From: Streptomyces sp. WM4235
GTDB taxonomy: Bacteria; Actinomycetota; Actinomycetes; Streptomycetales; Streptomycetaceae
NCBI RefSeq assembly: GCF_001279725.1
Contig: NZ_LGDE01000003.1
Coordinates: forward strand, 1-16,719
Direction: 5' to 3'
Length of the DNA: 16,719 nt
A program made the translations under genes and the position numbers. Each line of letters opens with the position of its first letter. Position 1 is the first letter of the stretch. Below the pieces are notes generated by a model. It worked only from the letters and a program-made list of their open reading frames with translations, was not told the origin of the DNA and searched no databases. This document shows positions 7,109-15,200 of the stretch, one piece after another.

Positions 7109-8746
7109 TCAGCCGTTCCAGGTGGGGGTCATCGCGAGGTGGCCGGGCGCCGCGGGCAGGCCCTGGAGGGCCACCTGCGCGGGGGAGTCCCAGGTGCGGT
7201 CGGTGTGGCGGGTGGTGTGCAGGACCTTGCCGTCGGCGGTGGTCACGGCAACCTGGACCTCGCCGTTGACGGCGGCCGTGGAGACGGACTTCGCGGTCAC
7301 GGTGCCGAGGATGTCCTTCAGCTCACCGAAGGGGGCCCAGGTGCCGTTGAAGTTGCGGATGGTGTGGTACTGGCGGGTGCCGTTGTCGGTGGCGATGACG
7401 AAGTGGGCCTCGTCGCCGCTGCCGGTGGCGCTGATCGCGGTGATGGGGCCGGTGTTGCCGGCGGCCTGGGCGACGTTGCCCCAGCCCAGCCAGTTGCCGT
7501 TGGCCTGGCGGATGGAGTGGTGGGCCTTGCCGCCGGAGACGATGGCGACCTGGAGCTCACCGCGGACGCTCGCGGTGGCCGCGGCCGTCACGTTGCCGAC
7601 GGAACCGCTGGAGATGTCCTTGAACCTCGACCACTGGCCGGCCGCGTTGCGGACGGTGTGGAAGGCCTTGCCGTCGGCGACGGCGATGACGTGGAGGTCC
7701 CAGCCGATGTTCGTGGCGGAGACCTGGGTGAGGTTGCCGAGGGTGGCGGCCTGGGAGAAGACGTCACCGAAGGTTCCCCAGGTGCCGTCCTGCTTGCGGA
7801 CGGTGTGGAAGAGTCCGCCGCTGTTGCTGATGGCGACGACGTGGGTGTCGCCGTTCATGCCGACGGCTGCGGAGGACCTGATTCCACCGAGGCTGCCGGC
7901 CTTGGCCTGGACGTCGGTGAAGTCGGTCCAGGAACCGTCGGGCATCCGGACACCCTGGTAGAGGCTGCTGCCCGACTGCACCAGGGCCTGGGTCTTCCAC
8001 CCCAGGGCGCGGGAACGGTACCCGTCGATCCACTCGCGGAGGTCGTCGACGCGGGCGGAGACGGCTCCGGTACGCGTCTCGGTGGGGTTGCCGCCCAGGC
8101 AACCACCCTGCCAGGAGCGGCTGTTGACGGCGACGAGTTCGCCGGTGGCGTTGAGCAGGGGGCCGCCGGTGTCGCCCTTGCAGAGGGCGTCGGTGCCCTT
8201 GCCGGTGATGGCGAGGGTGGTAGCGTCCGAGGCGGTGACGGTGAAGGCCCCGGTGTGGGGCTTGGCGGGAACCCATTCGGTCTTGGTCCGCCCGAAGCCG
8301 GCCGCCGTCACGTCCACGCCCGCCGCGGGGGCGGTGGTGGCGCGCTTGACACCGGTGAGACCGGTGGCCGGGGTGGCCAGGCGGGCGAGGACCACGTCGC
8401 GGTCCGCGCGCGGAGCGATCTCGGCGACCTCGATGGTCTTCTCGTCGCTCAACGTCGCGGTGGTCTTCAGGGCGGGCTTGCCGGCGGGGACGGCCGCACC
8501 GGGGGTGGTGGCGAAGCAGCTCGCGGCGGTCAGCACCCAGGAGGAGTCGACCAAAGTGCCGGTGCAGGCGCGGCTGTTCGCCTCGTCGCCGATGTTCAGC
8601 TTGACGACGGAGAGCTGCCGGCCGGACGTCGCCTCCGGGCCGGTCACTGCTTGGGCGGTACCGGCGTTGACCAGACCGGCGGTGAGCGCCGTCGTGGTCA
8701 CGAGGAGACCGGTCATCCGTGCCGGGCGCGGACGGAGAACAGACAT
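7109..8746 (-). CDS. Secreted trypsin-like (S1 fold) protein with altered catalytic triad and a PLL/tectonin-like beta-propeller
   Basis: 545 residues. The signal peptide (MSVLRPRPARMTGLL to AQA, 1-33) and S1-like domain (34-245) align without a gap to the preceding paralogue. Ser76 sits in TAASC where His is expected, Asp117 is in RDVVLARL, and Thr193 is in CKGDTGGP. From about 265 to the end there are five full repeats and a partial sixth, each about 48-50 residues, with the pattern LFHTVRxxDGTWxxFGDV, then a strand resembling ELHVIAVxxGK. That is the blade pattern of PLL-like/tectonin-like propellers, many of which bind sugars such as fucose; ligand binding here is inference. The ATG at 8746 is preferred over one at 8755 because AAAGGA then stands eight bases upstream and the N-terminus matches the sister proteins. 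As with its paralogues, proteolysis looks unlikely. Confidence 0.9.
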   Translation of the reverse strand: MSVLRPRPARMTGLLVTTTALTAGLVNAGTAQAVTGPEATSGRQLSVVKLNIGDEANSRACTGTLVDSSWVLTAASCFATTPGAAVPAGKPALKTTATLSDEKTIEVAEIAPRADRDVVLARLATPATGLTGVKRATTAPAAGVDVTAAGFGRTKTEWVPAKPHTGAFTVTASDATTLAITGKGTDALCKGDTGGPLLNATGELVAVNSRSWQGGCLGGNPTETRTGAVSARVDDLREWIDGYRSRALGWKTQALVQSGSSLYQGVRMPDGSWTDFTDVQAKAGSLGGIRSSAAVGMNGDTHVVAISNSGGLFHTVRKQDGTWGTFGDVFSQAATLGNLTQVSATNIGWDLHVIAVADGKAFHTVRNAAGQWSRFKDISSGSVGNVTAAATASVRGELQVAIVSGGKAHHSIRQANGNWLGWGNVAQAAGNTGPITAISATGSGDEAHFVIATDNGTRQYHTIRNFNGTWAPFGELKDILGTVTAKSVSTAAVNGEVQVAVTTADGKVLHTTRHTDRTWDSPAQVALQGLPAAPGHLAMTPTWNG

Positions 8747-8922
8747 GTGGAGCATCCTTTGGGCCGGGATTCGGTGCGCGGGCGCGCGTGAACGGAGCGA
8801 ATGCGGGGCGGCCGTGAGCCGGTGGCGCGCGGCGCGGTCGGGGTGGAGCGGATGGGGGCTGTCGTCGCATCACCGTTCCCGAGCCCCCAGCCGGGGCGGT
8901 GTCACGGGGTGCGGCCCCAAGA
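8747..8922. other. Upstream region of the propeller-type gene; no gene seen
   Basis: GC-rich spacer between the start of the propeller-type gene (8746, minus) and the terminator of the lectin-type gene (8923-8952). It should hold the former's promoter, but I see no convincing -10/-35 pair. It includes purine/pyrimidine-alternating GCGCGGGCGCGCG near 8777. Confidence 0.4.
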
Positions 8923-8952
8923 CGCGGGGGCCTGGTCGGTCAGGCCCCCGCG
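8923..8952 (-). terminator. Terminator of the lectin-type trypsin-like gene
   Basis: Perfect 12-bp stem CGCGGGGGCCTG (8923-8934) with its complement at 8941-8952 around a 6-base loop GTCGGT. It is very GC-rich and lies about 85 bases beyond the stop codon at 9038. Confidence 0.85.
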
Positions 8953-9037
8953 CAGGGGTGGTGCGTTCAGACCCGTCGGCCGCGCGGGCCGCCCGCCGGC
9001 GGGGCAGGGAGGGGTCGGACGCGCTTCCAGCTGAAGG

Positions 9038-10837
9038 TCAGACTCGGCTCCACTTGGCGTTGGCGCCGTTGCCGCAGGCCCACAGGCCGACGGCGGAGCC
9101 ATCGGCGGTCGCCTCGCTGAAGACGTTCACGCACTGGTCGGGCTTCACGGCGCTGGCGATCGTGCTTCCGTCGTAGTTCCACTTCTGCTCGGCGCGACCG
9201 TCGCAGGTCACGGCCTTGAGCCGGGAGGTCTGCGGGGCACCGGTCTCGGCGGTCAGGCACAGGTTGCCGTCGAGGCGCATTTCCTTGGCGGGGGTGTAGT
9301 CCCACTGCTGGTTCGATCCGCCCCAGCAACCGTAGATGGTGGCGTTGGCCCCGTCGAAGTCCAGGCAGCGGTTCGACTGCGCGCCGACCAGGCTGTTGCT
9401 GCCCCAGCGCGAGCCGCCGTCCTTCCAACGCACGGTCAGGCTGCCGTTGTTGTCCAGGGTCGCGAACGAACCGTCGCCGCCGTACGTGCCGGTGGCCCAC
9501 AGGGCTCCGGCGCTGGTGCCCTTCTTGTACAGGGCGAGGTTGCCGTCGGCCTGCATGGACAGGTACGAACCCCAGTCCCAGGTGTACTTGCCCCACACCT
9601 CGCGGCTGGTGGCCACGTCGCGGACGAGGACGTTGCCCTGGATGTCCATCATCAGGACGTTCTTGCCGTTGGTCAGCCAGTGACCGGGCATGAGCTTCGC
9701 GCCGGAGGTGAGCTTGTCACCGCGGGGGTAGGTGTCGGAGTGCCACAGGTGGCCGCCGATGCCGTGACCGCCGTCCTTGGTGTAGACGACGAGGTTGGCG
9801 TCACCCTGCAGTTCAAGGCGGGCGCTCGCGTTGCCGGCGGTGCCGGACGCCCACAGGGCGCCCGCGGCCTCGTCGCCGGTGGAGCCCTTCTTGTACACGA
9901 CGAAGTTGCCGTCGGGCTGCATCCTGGCGAACGCGCCCGGGTTGCCGCCGGTACCGGACGCCCACAGGGCGCCGCCCTTGTTCTGTCCGCCGGTGCGGTG
10001 GTACAGGACCATGTTGCCGTCGTCCTGCATGATCAGCTGGGCGTTCTCGGAGGCCAGGGTCTCGCCCGACCGCAGGGTCTGTCCGCTCTTGACCACGACG
10101 GGGCGCTGCCGCGCCGAGTCGAGCCAGCCGGCCAGACCGTCGGTACGGGCCGCGACCGCGTTGGTACGGGTCTCCGTCGGGGCGGTACCGAGGCAGCCGC
10201 CCTGCCAGGACCTGCTGCCCACGCCGACGATCTCCCCGGCCGTGTTGAGCAGCGGGGCGCCGGTGTCTCCCTTGCACAGGGCGTCGGCGGCGGTCTTGCC
10301 GACGACGTCGAACGCGCCGGCGCTCGTGCCGGTCACGCTGAAGTTGGCCTGGTGGAGCCCGTCGGGCACCCACTCGGTCTTCGTGCGTCCGTAGCCGGGA
10401 GCGATGAGTTGGGCGCCTTGGACCGGGGCGGCCGTGGCGAAGTTCGCGGGGGTGATGCCGGTGACCGAACGCTCCAGCCGGGCCAGGACCAGGTCCCGGT
10501 CGTCGCGGGTGACGAGATCGATGACCTTGAGGGTCTGCCCGTTGCTCAGGGTGGCGGTGGCGGGCTGCTGCGGCTGCCCGGACGGGACGGTCTGTCCCGG
10601 GGTGCCGGCGAAGCAACTGGCGGCGGCGGCCAGCCACTGGTCATCGACCAGAGCGGCGGTGCACGCCCGGGCAGTGGCCTCGGAACCGATGCTCAGCCGG
10701 GCGGCGAACGCGTACTTGCCGGCAGTGGCGGGGGTCCCCACCACGGCTTCGGCGGTACCGGCGGACAGCAGGGAAGCGGCGATGCCTGCCGTCATGCAGG
10801 CAGCCAACCACTTGGGTCTCGGACGGACGAAGGACAT
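9038..10837 (-). CDS. Secreted trypsin-like (S1 fold) protein with altered catalytic triad, bulb-type lectin domains and a ricin-type lectin domain
   Basis: 599 residues. The signal peptide is about 1-31 (MSFVRPRPKWLAA, ending AEA). The S1-like domain, about 32-245, is a more diverged member of the same family: AAAASCF puts Ser74 at the His position, Asp115 is kept in RDLVLARL, and CKGDTGAP gives Thr192 plus Ala in place of the second Gly. About 252-480 carry six bulb-lectin (B_lectin) strands, with MQDDGNMVLY, MQPDGNFVVY, LQGDANLVVY and MQADGNLALY the clearest; these QxDxNxVxY motifs bind mannose in plant and bacterial lectins. About 488-599 are a ricin-type beta-trefoil (NRCLDFDG, NQQWDY, NLCLTA, EQKWNY, QCVNVF, AKWSRV). 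So an inactive-looking protease domain is joined to two kinds of sugar-binding module. The ATG has GAGG five bases upstream. A glycan-binding surface or extracellular role is inferred. Confidence 0.92.
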   Translation of the reverse strand: MSFVRPRPKWLAACMTAGIAASLLSAGTAEAVVGTPATAGKYAFAARLSIGSEATARACTAALVDDQWLAAAASCFAGTPGQTVPSGQPQQPATATLSNGQTLKVIDLVTRDDRDLVLARLERSVTGITPANFATAAPVQGAQLIAPGYGRTKTEWVPDGLHQANFSVTGTSAGAFDVVGKTAADALCKGDTGAPLLNTAGEIVGVGSRSWQGGCLGTAPTETRTNAVAARTDGLAGWLDSARQRPVVVKSGQTLRSGETLASENAQLIMQDDGNMVLYHRTGGQNKGGALWASGTGGNPGAFARMQPDGNFVVYKKGSTGDEAAGALWASGTAGNASARLELQGDANLVVYTKDGGHGIGGHLWHSDTYPRGDKLTSGAKLMPGHWLTNGKNVLMMDIQGNVLVRDVATSREVWGKYTWDWGSYLSMQADGNLALYKKGTSAGALWATGTYGGDGSFATLDNNGSLTVRWKDGGSRWGSNSLVGAQSNRCLDFDGANATIYGCWGGSNQQWDYTPAKEMRLDGNLCLTAETGAPQTSRLKAVTCDGRAEQKWNYDGSTIASAVKPDQCVNVFSEATADGSAVGLWACGNGANAKWSRV

Positions 10838-11269
10838 GCTTCCTCTTCATGTAGGACTCTTCACGCGGGCACGCGGGCACGCGGCCAGGGGCGAAGAGCC
10901 AGGGGTGGTTCGAGGGCGTGCGGGCACGGATGTGCGAGCTCCGCCTCATGGTGGGGAGGTGTGAGGTGTGCGTGGATTCGGGGCGTGAGGTGCGGTGCGC
11001 CTCATGCGCCGCGGGGGCGGTTTGCCGGCCTGTGTGGGCCGTGGTCCGGGCCGTGGTCCGGGCTGCGGTGCGCCCCGCCGTCGGCGTAAGGGGGTCGACC
11101 TTCCGCGCCGTTCCCGCCGACCGAACGACGACTCTCGCGCTCCTCACCTGCACGCGTGCTTCGTAGTCCTTGGACGCGACTGTGCGATGCGGTGCCGTGA
11201 GGGGTTCCAGCCGCGAGAGTTTCCGCCCGACCGTGTGGGCGGCTACGTCGTGCCGCTCCGCATGGGTTG
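10838..11269. other. 432-base intergenic region with short direct repeats; no gene supported
   Basis: It should contain the promoter of the lectin-type gene (minus strand), but I see no clear consensus. Two tandem repeats are visible: the 8-mer CACGCGGG at 10862-10885 (third copy imperfect), and the 12-mer GGCCGTGGTCCG at 11037-11060 followed by a degenerate third copy to 11072. Short open frames on both strands have low-complexity Arg/Pro- or Val/Arg-rich translations and no ribosome-binding sites, so I do not call them genes. Confidence 0.5.
11224..11243 (-). terminator. Weak hairpin after the small secreted protein gene
   Basis: CCGCCC and GGGCGG form a perfect 6-bp stem around an 8-base loop, about 27 bases past the stop codon at 11270. 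It is short compared with the other terminators in this cluster. Confidence 0.4.
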
Positions 11270-11788
11270 TTACTTGGAGGCGGTGAGTGCCACGAGCGCG
11301 TGGTCGCGCTTCTCCTTGTCGGCGGTCTTGCCGACACCGACCCACTCGTTCTTCGGCACCTCGAAGGAGACCTGGGTGTTCTCCACCGTCATGTCGACGT
11401 GGACCTTGTAGTCGTTGGAGCGGACGGCGTAGACACGCGGCAGTTCGAGGACCAGCGAGCCGCCGTTGCCGGTGACGCGGAAGCAGAAGGGCTTGTTCTG
11501 CTCGGTGTGGCTGTACACCTCGATGCGGTTGGGGTCGACATCCGTTCCGCACGCGGTGTAGACGATGTGCCCATCGCCGCTCTTGAGCTTGATGCCGCGG
11601 GCCGCGAGAGCCGCGGCGGCCTCCGCCTGCGGGTACTGGAAGTCCTCCACCGCGAACGGGGGGACATCGGCACCGGCGGCCTGGACTCCGGCGCCGCCGG
11701 CGCGTCCGTCCACGGCGACCGCGACACCCGCCATCGCGATCACTCCGGCGACGGCACCGGCGAGGAGTACAGCAGGAGAGAGCTTCAT
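11270..11788 (-). CDS. Small secreted protein of unknown function
   Basis: 172 residues. The N-terminus MKLSPAVLLAGAVAGVIAMA is a Sec signal peptide or a single membrane anchor (about 1-26), followed by a flexible Gly/Ala segment. The mature part, from about 44, runs VEDFQYPQAEAAAALAARG, then IKLKSGDGHIVYTACG with one Cys near 80 and a second in KPFCFRV near 102, which could form a disulfide. It ends with strands containing DMTVENTQVSFEVPKNEW and HALVALTASK. I believe similar 'GDGHI..C....FCFRV' proteins are common as unnamed secreted proteins in Streptomyces, but know no function. ATG at 11788 has only a weak, close GGAAG upstream. It is the last gene of the exported-protein block and is divergent from the ALF-repeat gene, so the 447-base spacer is shared control space. 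Confidence 0.85.
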   Translation of the reverse strand: MKLSPAVLLAGAVAGVIAMAGVAVAVDGRAGGAGVQAAGADVPPFAVEDFQYPQAEAAAALAARGIKLKSGDGHIVYTACGTDVDPNRIEVYSHTEQNKPFCFRVTGNGGSLVLELPRVYAVRSNDYKVHVDMTVENTQVSFEVPKNEWVGVGKTADKEKRDHALVALTASK

Positions 11789-12235
11789 CAGCTTCCACTT
11801 TCAAGGATCATGCGACGGAGGGCAGACGGGTGCCTGCGGGTCGGCCGTCTGACAGCCAACCAGGTCCCCCGTGCTTCCCCCCTGGTTGCCCTGCAAGCCA
11901 CGCCTGTCGCACTGCTGTGGTCCGGGACGGCAACGGCATTCCTATCATTTGTCTTTGCAATGACCCAAGTTGGCGGGCTGTGAGCTAATTAACACACCTT
12001 CCTGTGAGTCCTTCCAGGGGCTTTCGGTAGGCCATTTTTATCTACAACAACCCTATGAGCATGGGCAGTTGCGGGGCTGGAACGTGCGACTCCGTATTCC
12101 CCCCGCTCTCCGGACTGACCTCTTCCGCTTTCCGTGGGCGGGCGTTCCTGCTGCGACCATGACGATGACCAATTGGAATGTCAGGCCGGAAGCCCCGTGC
12201 TTCCGGCCTTGTTTGATGAAGTGGGGGATAACGAA
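11789..12235. promoter_or_regulatory. Divergent intergenic region with an AT-rich core
   Basis: This spacer drives the small secreted protein (minus) and the ALF-repeat protein (plus). The stretch 11936-12060 is clearly richer in A/T than anything nearby (TTAATTAGCTCACA on the minus strand; CATTTTTATCTACAAC on the plus), as expected for promoters. A minus-strand candidate is TTGGGT (11968-11963), 18 bases, TAGGAA (11944-11939), which would leave a leader of about 145 bases. For the plus strand TATCTA near 12038 could be a -10, but I find no good -35. A 7-bp inverted repeat CAGACGG/CCGTCTG lies at 11823-11829 and 11845-11851. Both promoter assignments are tentative. Confidence 0.4.
12183..12209 (+). 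promoter_or_regulatory. Terminator-like hairpin in the leader of the ALF-repeat gene
   Basis: AGGCCGGAAG (12183-12192) pairs perfectly with 12200-12209 around a 7-base loop CCCCGTG and is followed by TTGTTTG. There is no plus-strand gene upstream to terminate. The hairpin ends 13 bases before the GGGGGA ribosome-binding site, so it looks like an attenuator or a leader-stabilising stem of the following gene. Confidence 0.6.
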
Positions 12236-15200
12236 GTGTCGGAGAAAGACACGCGTTTCCGAGCGAGACCGGCGTGGGGTGGGGTGCTCGCCCGATCCTC
12301 GGTCGTGGGGGCACTGTCCCTCGCGATGGGGGCGGGATTGCTGGGCGGAGTGTCCGCGTCCGCGGCCGAGCCCGCCAAGCCGTTGCCGCCGAACGAGCGT
12401 GCCCAGTTGTTCGCGTTGTGGCGCAGCGGTGGCGACGAGACCAAGGCCGGCGCGGAGAAGGTGCTCACGGCTTCCGATGCCGCCGTGCACGACTTCCTCG
12501 TGAACCAGGCGCCCGAACTGGTCCTGGTGGACAACCGGGTCAAGGCGCTCCAGCTGATCAACGAGAGCGGACCCTCGGTCCGCAAGGGCCTCAACCAAGC
12601 CCTGAGCGGGACCCCCGAGCAGCTCTCCGCCTACCTCGCCTCCGGCTGGGGGCAGTCGCTGATCGAGGATCAGCGCATGGCCGTGCTCCAGGTGATGAAC
12701 GGTGCGGGCGACTCGGTGCGCGAGGCCGGCACCAAGGCGATCGACAAGGGCACCGTCAGAGCCATGATGGACTTCCTCGCCGAGGGCCAACCGGTGGCCC
12801 AGGAGGAGGACGAGCGGATGGAGATCCTGCAGATCTCCGCCTCCGCGGGACCGCTGCTCAAGAAGGCCGCGCAGGCCGCGCTGAGCGGGACCCCCGGCGA
12901 GATGCACGAGTTCCTGAAGAACGGGCAGCACCTCGCGCGTGCCCGCGACCAGGAGACCCTCACCGTCACTCAGCTCGCCGACCTGGCGAACAAGGCCAGT
13001 GACACCGCCAAGGCCGAGACCGAGGCCGCCAAGGAAGCCGGCGCCAAGGCGGAACAGGCCGCCACGCTGGCCAAGGCCGCGGCGGAGAGGGCCAAGAAGG
13101 AGACGGCCGCCGCCAAGGAGTCCTCGCAAGAGGCCGCTCGGAAGTCACGCGAAGCCGCCAACGCCGCCAGTGCCGCGGCCGACGCCGCGCGCACCGCGAT
13201 CCGCGCGTCCAACACCGCCATCTCCGCGGCGCGCACCGCGGCCAGCGCCGCCTCCTCGGCGGCAGCCGCCGCCTCGGCCGCCGGCAACGCCGCCGCCCGG
13301 GCATACGACGCAGCCTCCGCCGCGTCCAGGGACGCCGGTCAGACGAAGGCCGCTCGTGAGGCGGCCGACCAGGCACGCATCGCCGCGGACGGGGCACAGC
13401 TCGCCGTGACCTCCGTGTTCAAGGCCATCGAGGCCCTCTCCGGTGCGACCAGCGCCGCGCGCTCGGCGGCCAGCGCGGGCAACAACGCGGCGGCAGCCGC
13501 CACGGCAGCCGCCGACGCCAGTGCCCAGAAGGGTCTTGCGGCCGAGGACTCGCGCCGTGCCTCCGAGGCGGCGGCCAGGGCCCGCTACGCCGCCGCGACC
13601 GCGAACAACGCGGCCGACGCCGCCGAACGACTCGCCGGCAAGGCCGCCACCGCGGCTCGCGGTGCGCACAAGGCGGCCTCCGACGCGGTCACCCACGCCC
13701 GGGCGGCCGCGAAGGCGGCCGACGAGGCAGTGGCCCAGGCAGGCAAGTCCGTCGACTACGCCAACAAGTCCGCGGAGCACGCCCTCGCGGCAGTCGCCGC
13801 GGCGAAGACGGCCTCCGACGCCGTGGCCCAGGCCGACAAGGTCTACGAAGCGGCCCGCGCCACCGAGGACGCCCAGCTGGAGGCGCAGAAGGAAGAGTTC
13901 GCCCGCGCGGCAGCCGAGATCAAGAAGCAGGAGCAGGAGCAGGTGGCCAAGGCCGCCGACAACCGCGCCGAGGCCGCACGCCGCGACGCGCAGACCACCA
14001 AGCTCCTCGCGGACGCGGTGGCCCCGGGCGTGACCCCGGCCAACGCGGTGACCAAGGGCCGCACCGCCGCGCTGCGCCTGGTCACCACCGGTGGCCCGTG
14101 GACGCGCCAGGCTGCGGAGGGCGCGCTGACGGGTACCGACGGCGAAGTCCAGGCATGGCTGAAGGCATCGCGGAAGCAGGCCGAGGAACAGGACGACTGG
14201 GCCCGCGTCAGCCACATGGCCGACAGCGGCTCGACGCCCCTTCGGCAAGCAGCGAAGACCACCATGCAGGGTTCCTACACGAACGTCACGACGTTCCTGA
14301 AGACCGGGCAGTACGACGCGCAGCAGGAGGAGATGCGCGAGCGCGTACTGGAGATCTCCAACGCCGGTGGCGCGCAGGTCAAGAAGGCCGCCACGGCGGC
14401 CATCGACGCACGCACCACCGACGCCCTGCGCACCTTCCTGGACACGGGTTGGTTCGCGGCGCGCGAGGAGGACGACCGCGCGACGGCGCTCGAGCTCAAG
14501 GCGAGCGGTGGCCCGCAGGTCAAGGCGGCGGCCTTCGTCTCCCTTGAGGGCTCGGCGCGCATGCTGCACGACTTCGTGACGGTCGGCCGTTACCGGGCGG
14601 CCCAGCTCGACCAGGACGCGGCGTCCCACGCCGCGAACATCAAGGGCCTGATCGCCGGAGCGGCCAACGCCGCGGCGACCGCCAACCAGAACGCCCAGCA
14701 GGCCGTGGAGGCCGCGGCCAAGGCCAAGAACGCCTCCGATGAGGCGATCAAGGCTGCCCAGGAGGCTGTGAAGGCCAAGAACCAGGCCGCCGTCTACGCA
14801 GCGGACGCCAAGAAGTCCGCAGAGTCGGCCGACGCTTCGGCCAAGCAGGCCGCCGAATCCGCCAAGCAGGCCCGCAGCGCGGCCCAGCAGGCTCAGAGCG
14901 CGGCCAAGCAGGCCGACGCCTCCGCGGCTTCCGCCCGTTACTCGGCCTCCAAGGCCGCCTCGTACGCCGCGGACGCCCAGCAATCCGCCGTAGAGGCCCG
15001 CGCATCGGCCTACGCCGCGAACCAGGACGCCACCGCCGCCGCGAAGGCGGCAGTGGACGCCTGGGACATCGCGGTACGGAAGGTCCTTGACGCGTACAAG
15101 AGTTGGACGGCACCGAGCGCCGGCGCGATCGACGCGACGGGTTCCGGCGGCCTCCAGCCCGGGGACGGCCAGAGCGATCACCCCAAGTACAACTCCGCGT

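Noticed and set aside
3775..8791. Long plus-strand frames opposite the exported-protein genes (3775-5244, 5344-7068, 7025-8791)
   Set aside because: They mirror the minus-strand genes; their Gly/Val/Asp-rich products are reverse readings of FG-GAP and S1 coding sequence and lack starts with ribosome-binding sites.
5401..10837. Calling the three trypsin-like proteins active serine proteases
   Set aside because: Both the catalytic His and Ser positions are substituted in all three; only the Asp remains.
10641..11804. A 387-codon minus-strand frame crossing the start of the lectin-type gene and the small secreted gene
   Set aside because: It overlaps two well-supported genes in another frame, and its product is Arg/Pro-rich without any motif.
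12134..12235. Upstream GTG (12134) as start of the ALF-repeat protein
   Set aside because: It would add 34 residues before the signal peptide and translate through the leader hairpin; GTG at 12236 has GGGGGA at proper spacing and starts the signal peptide.
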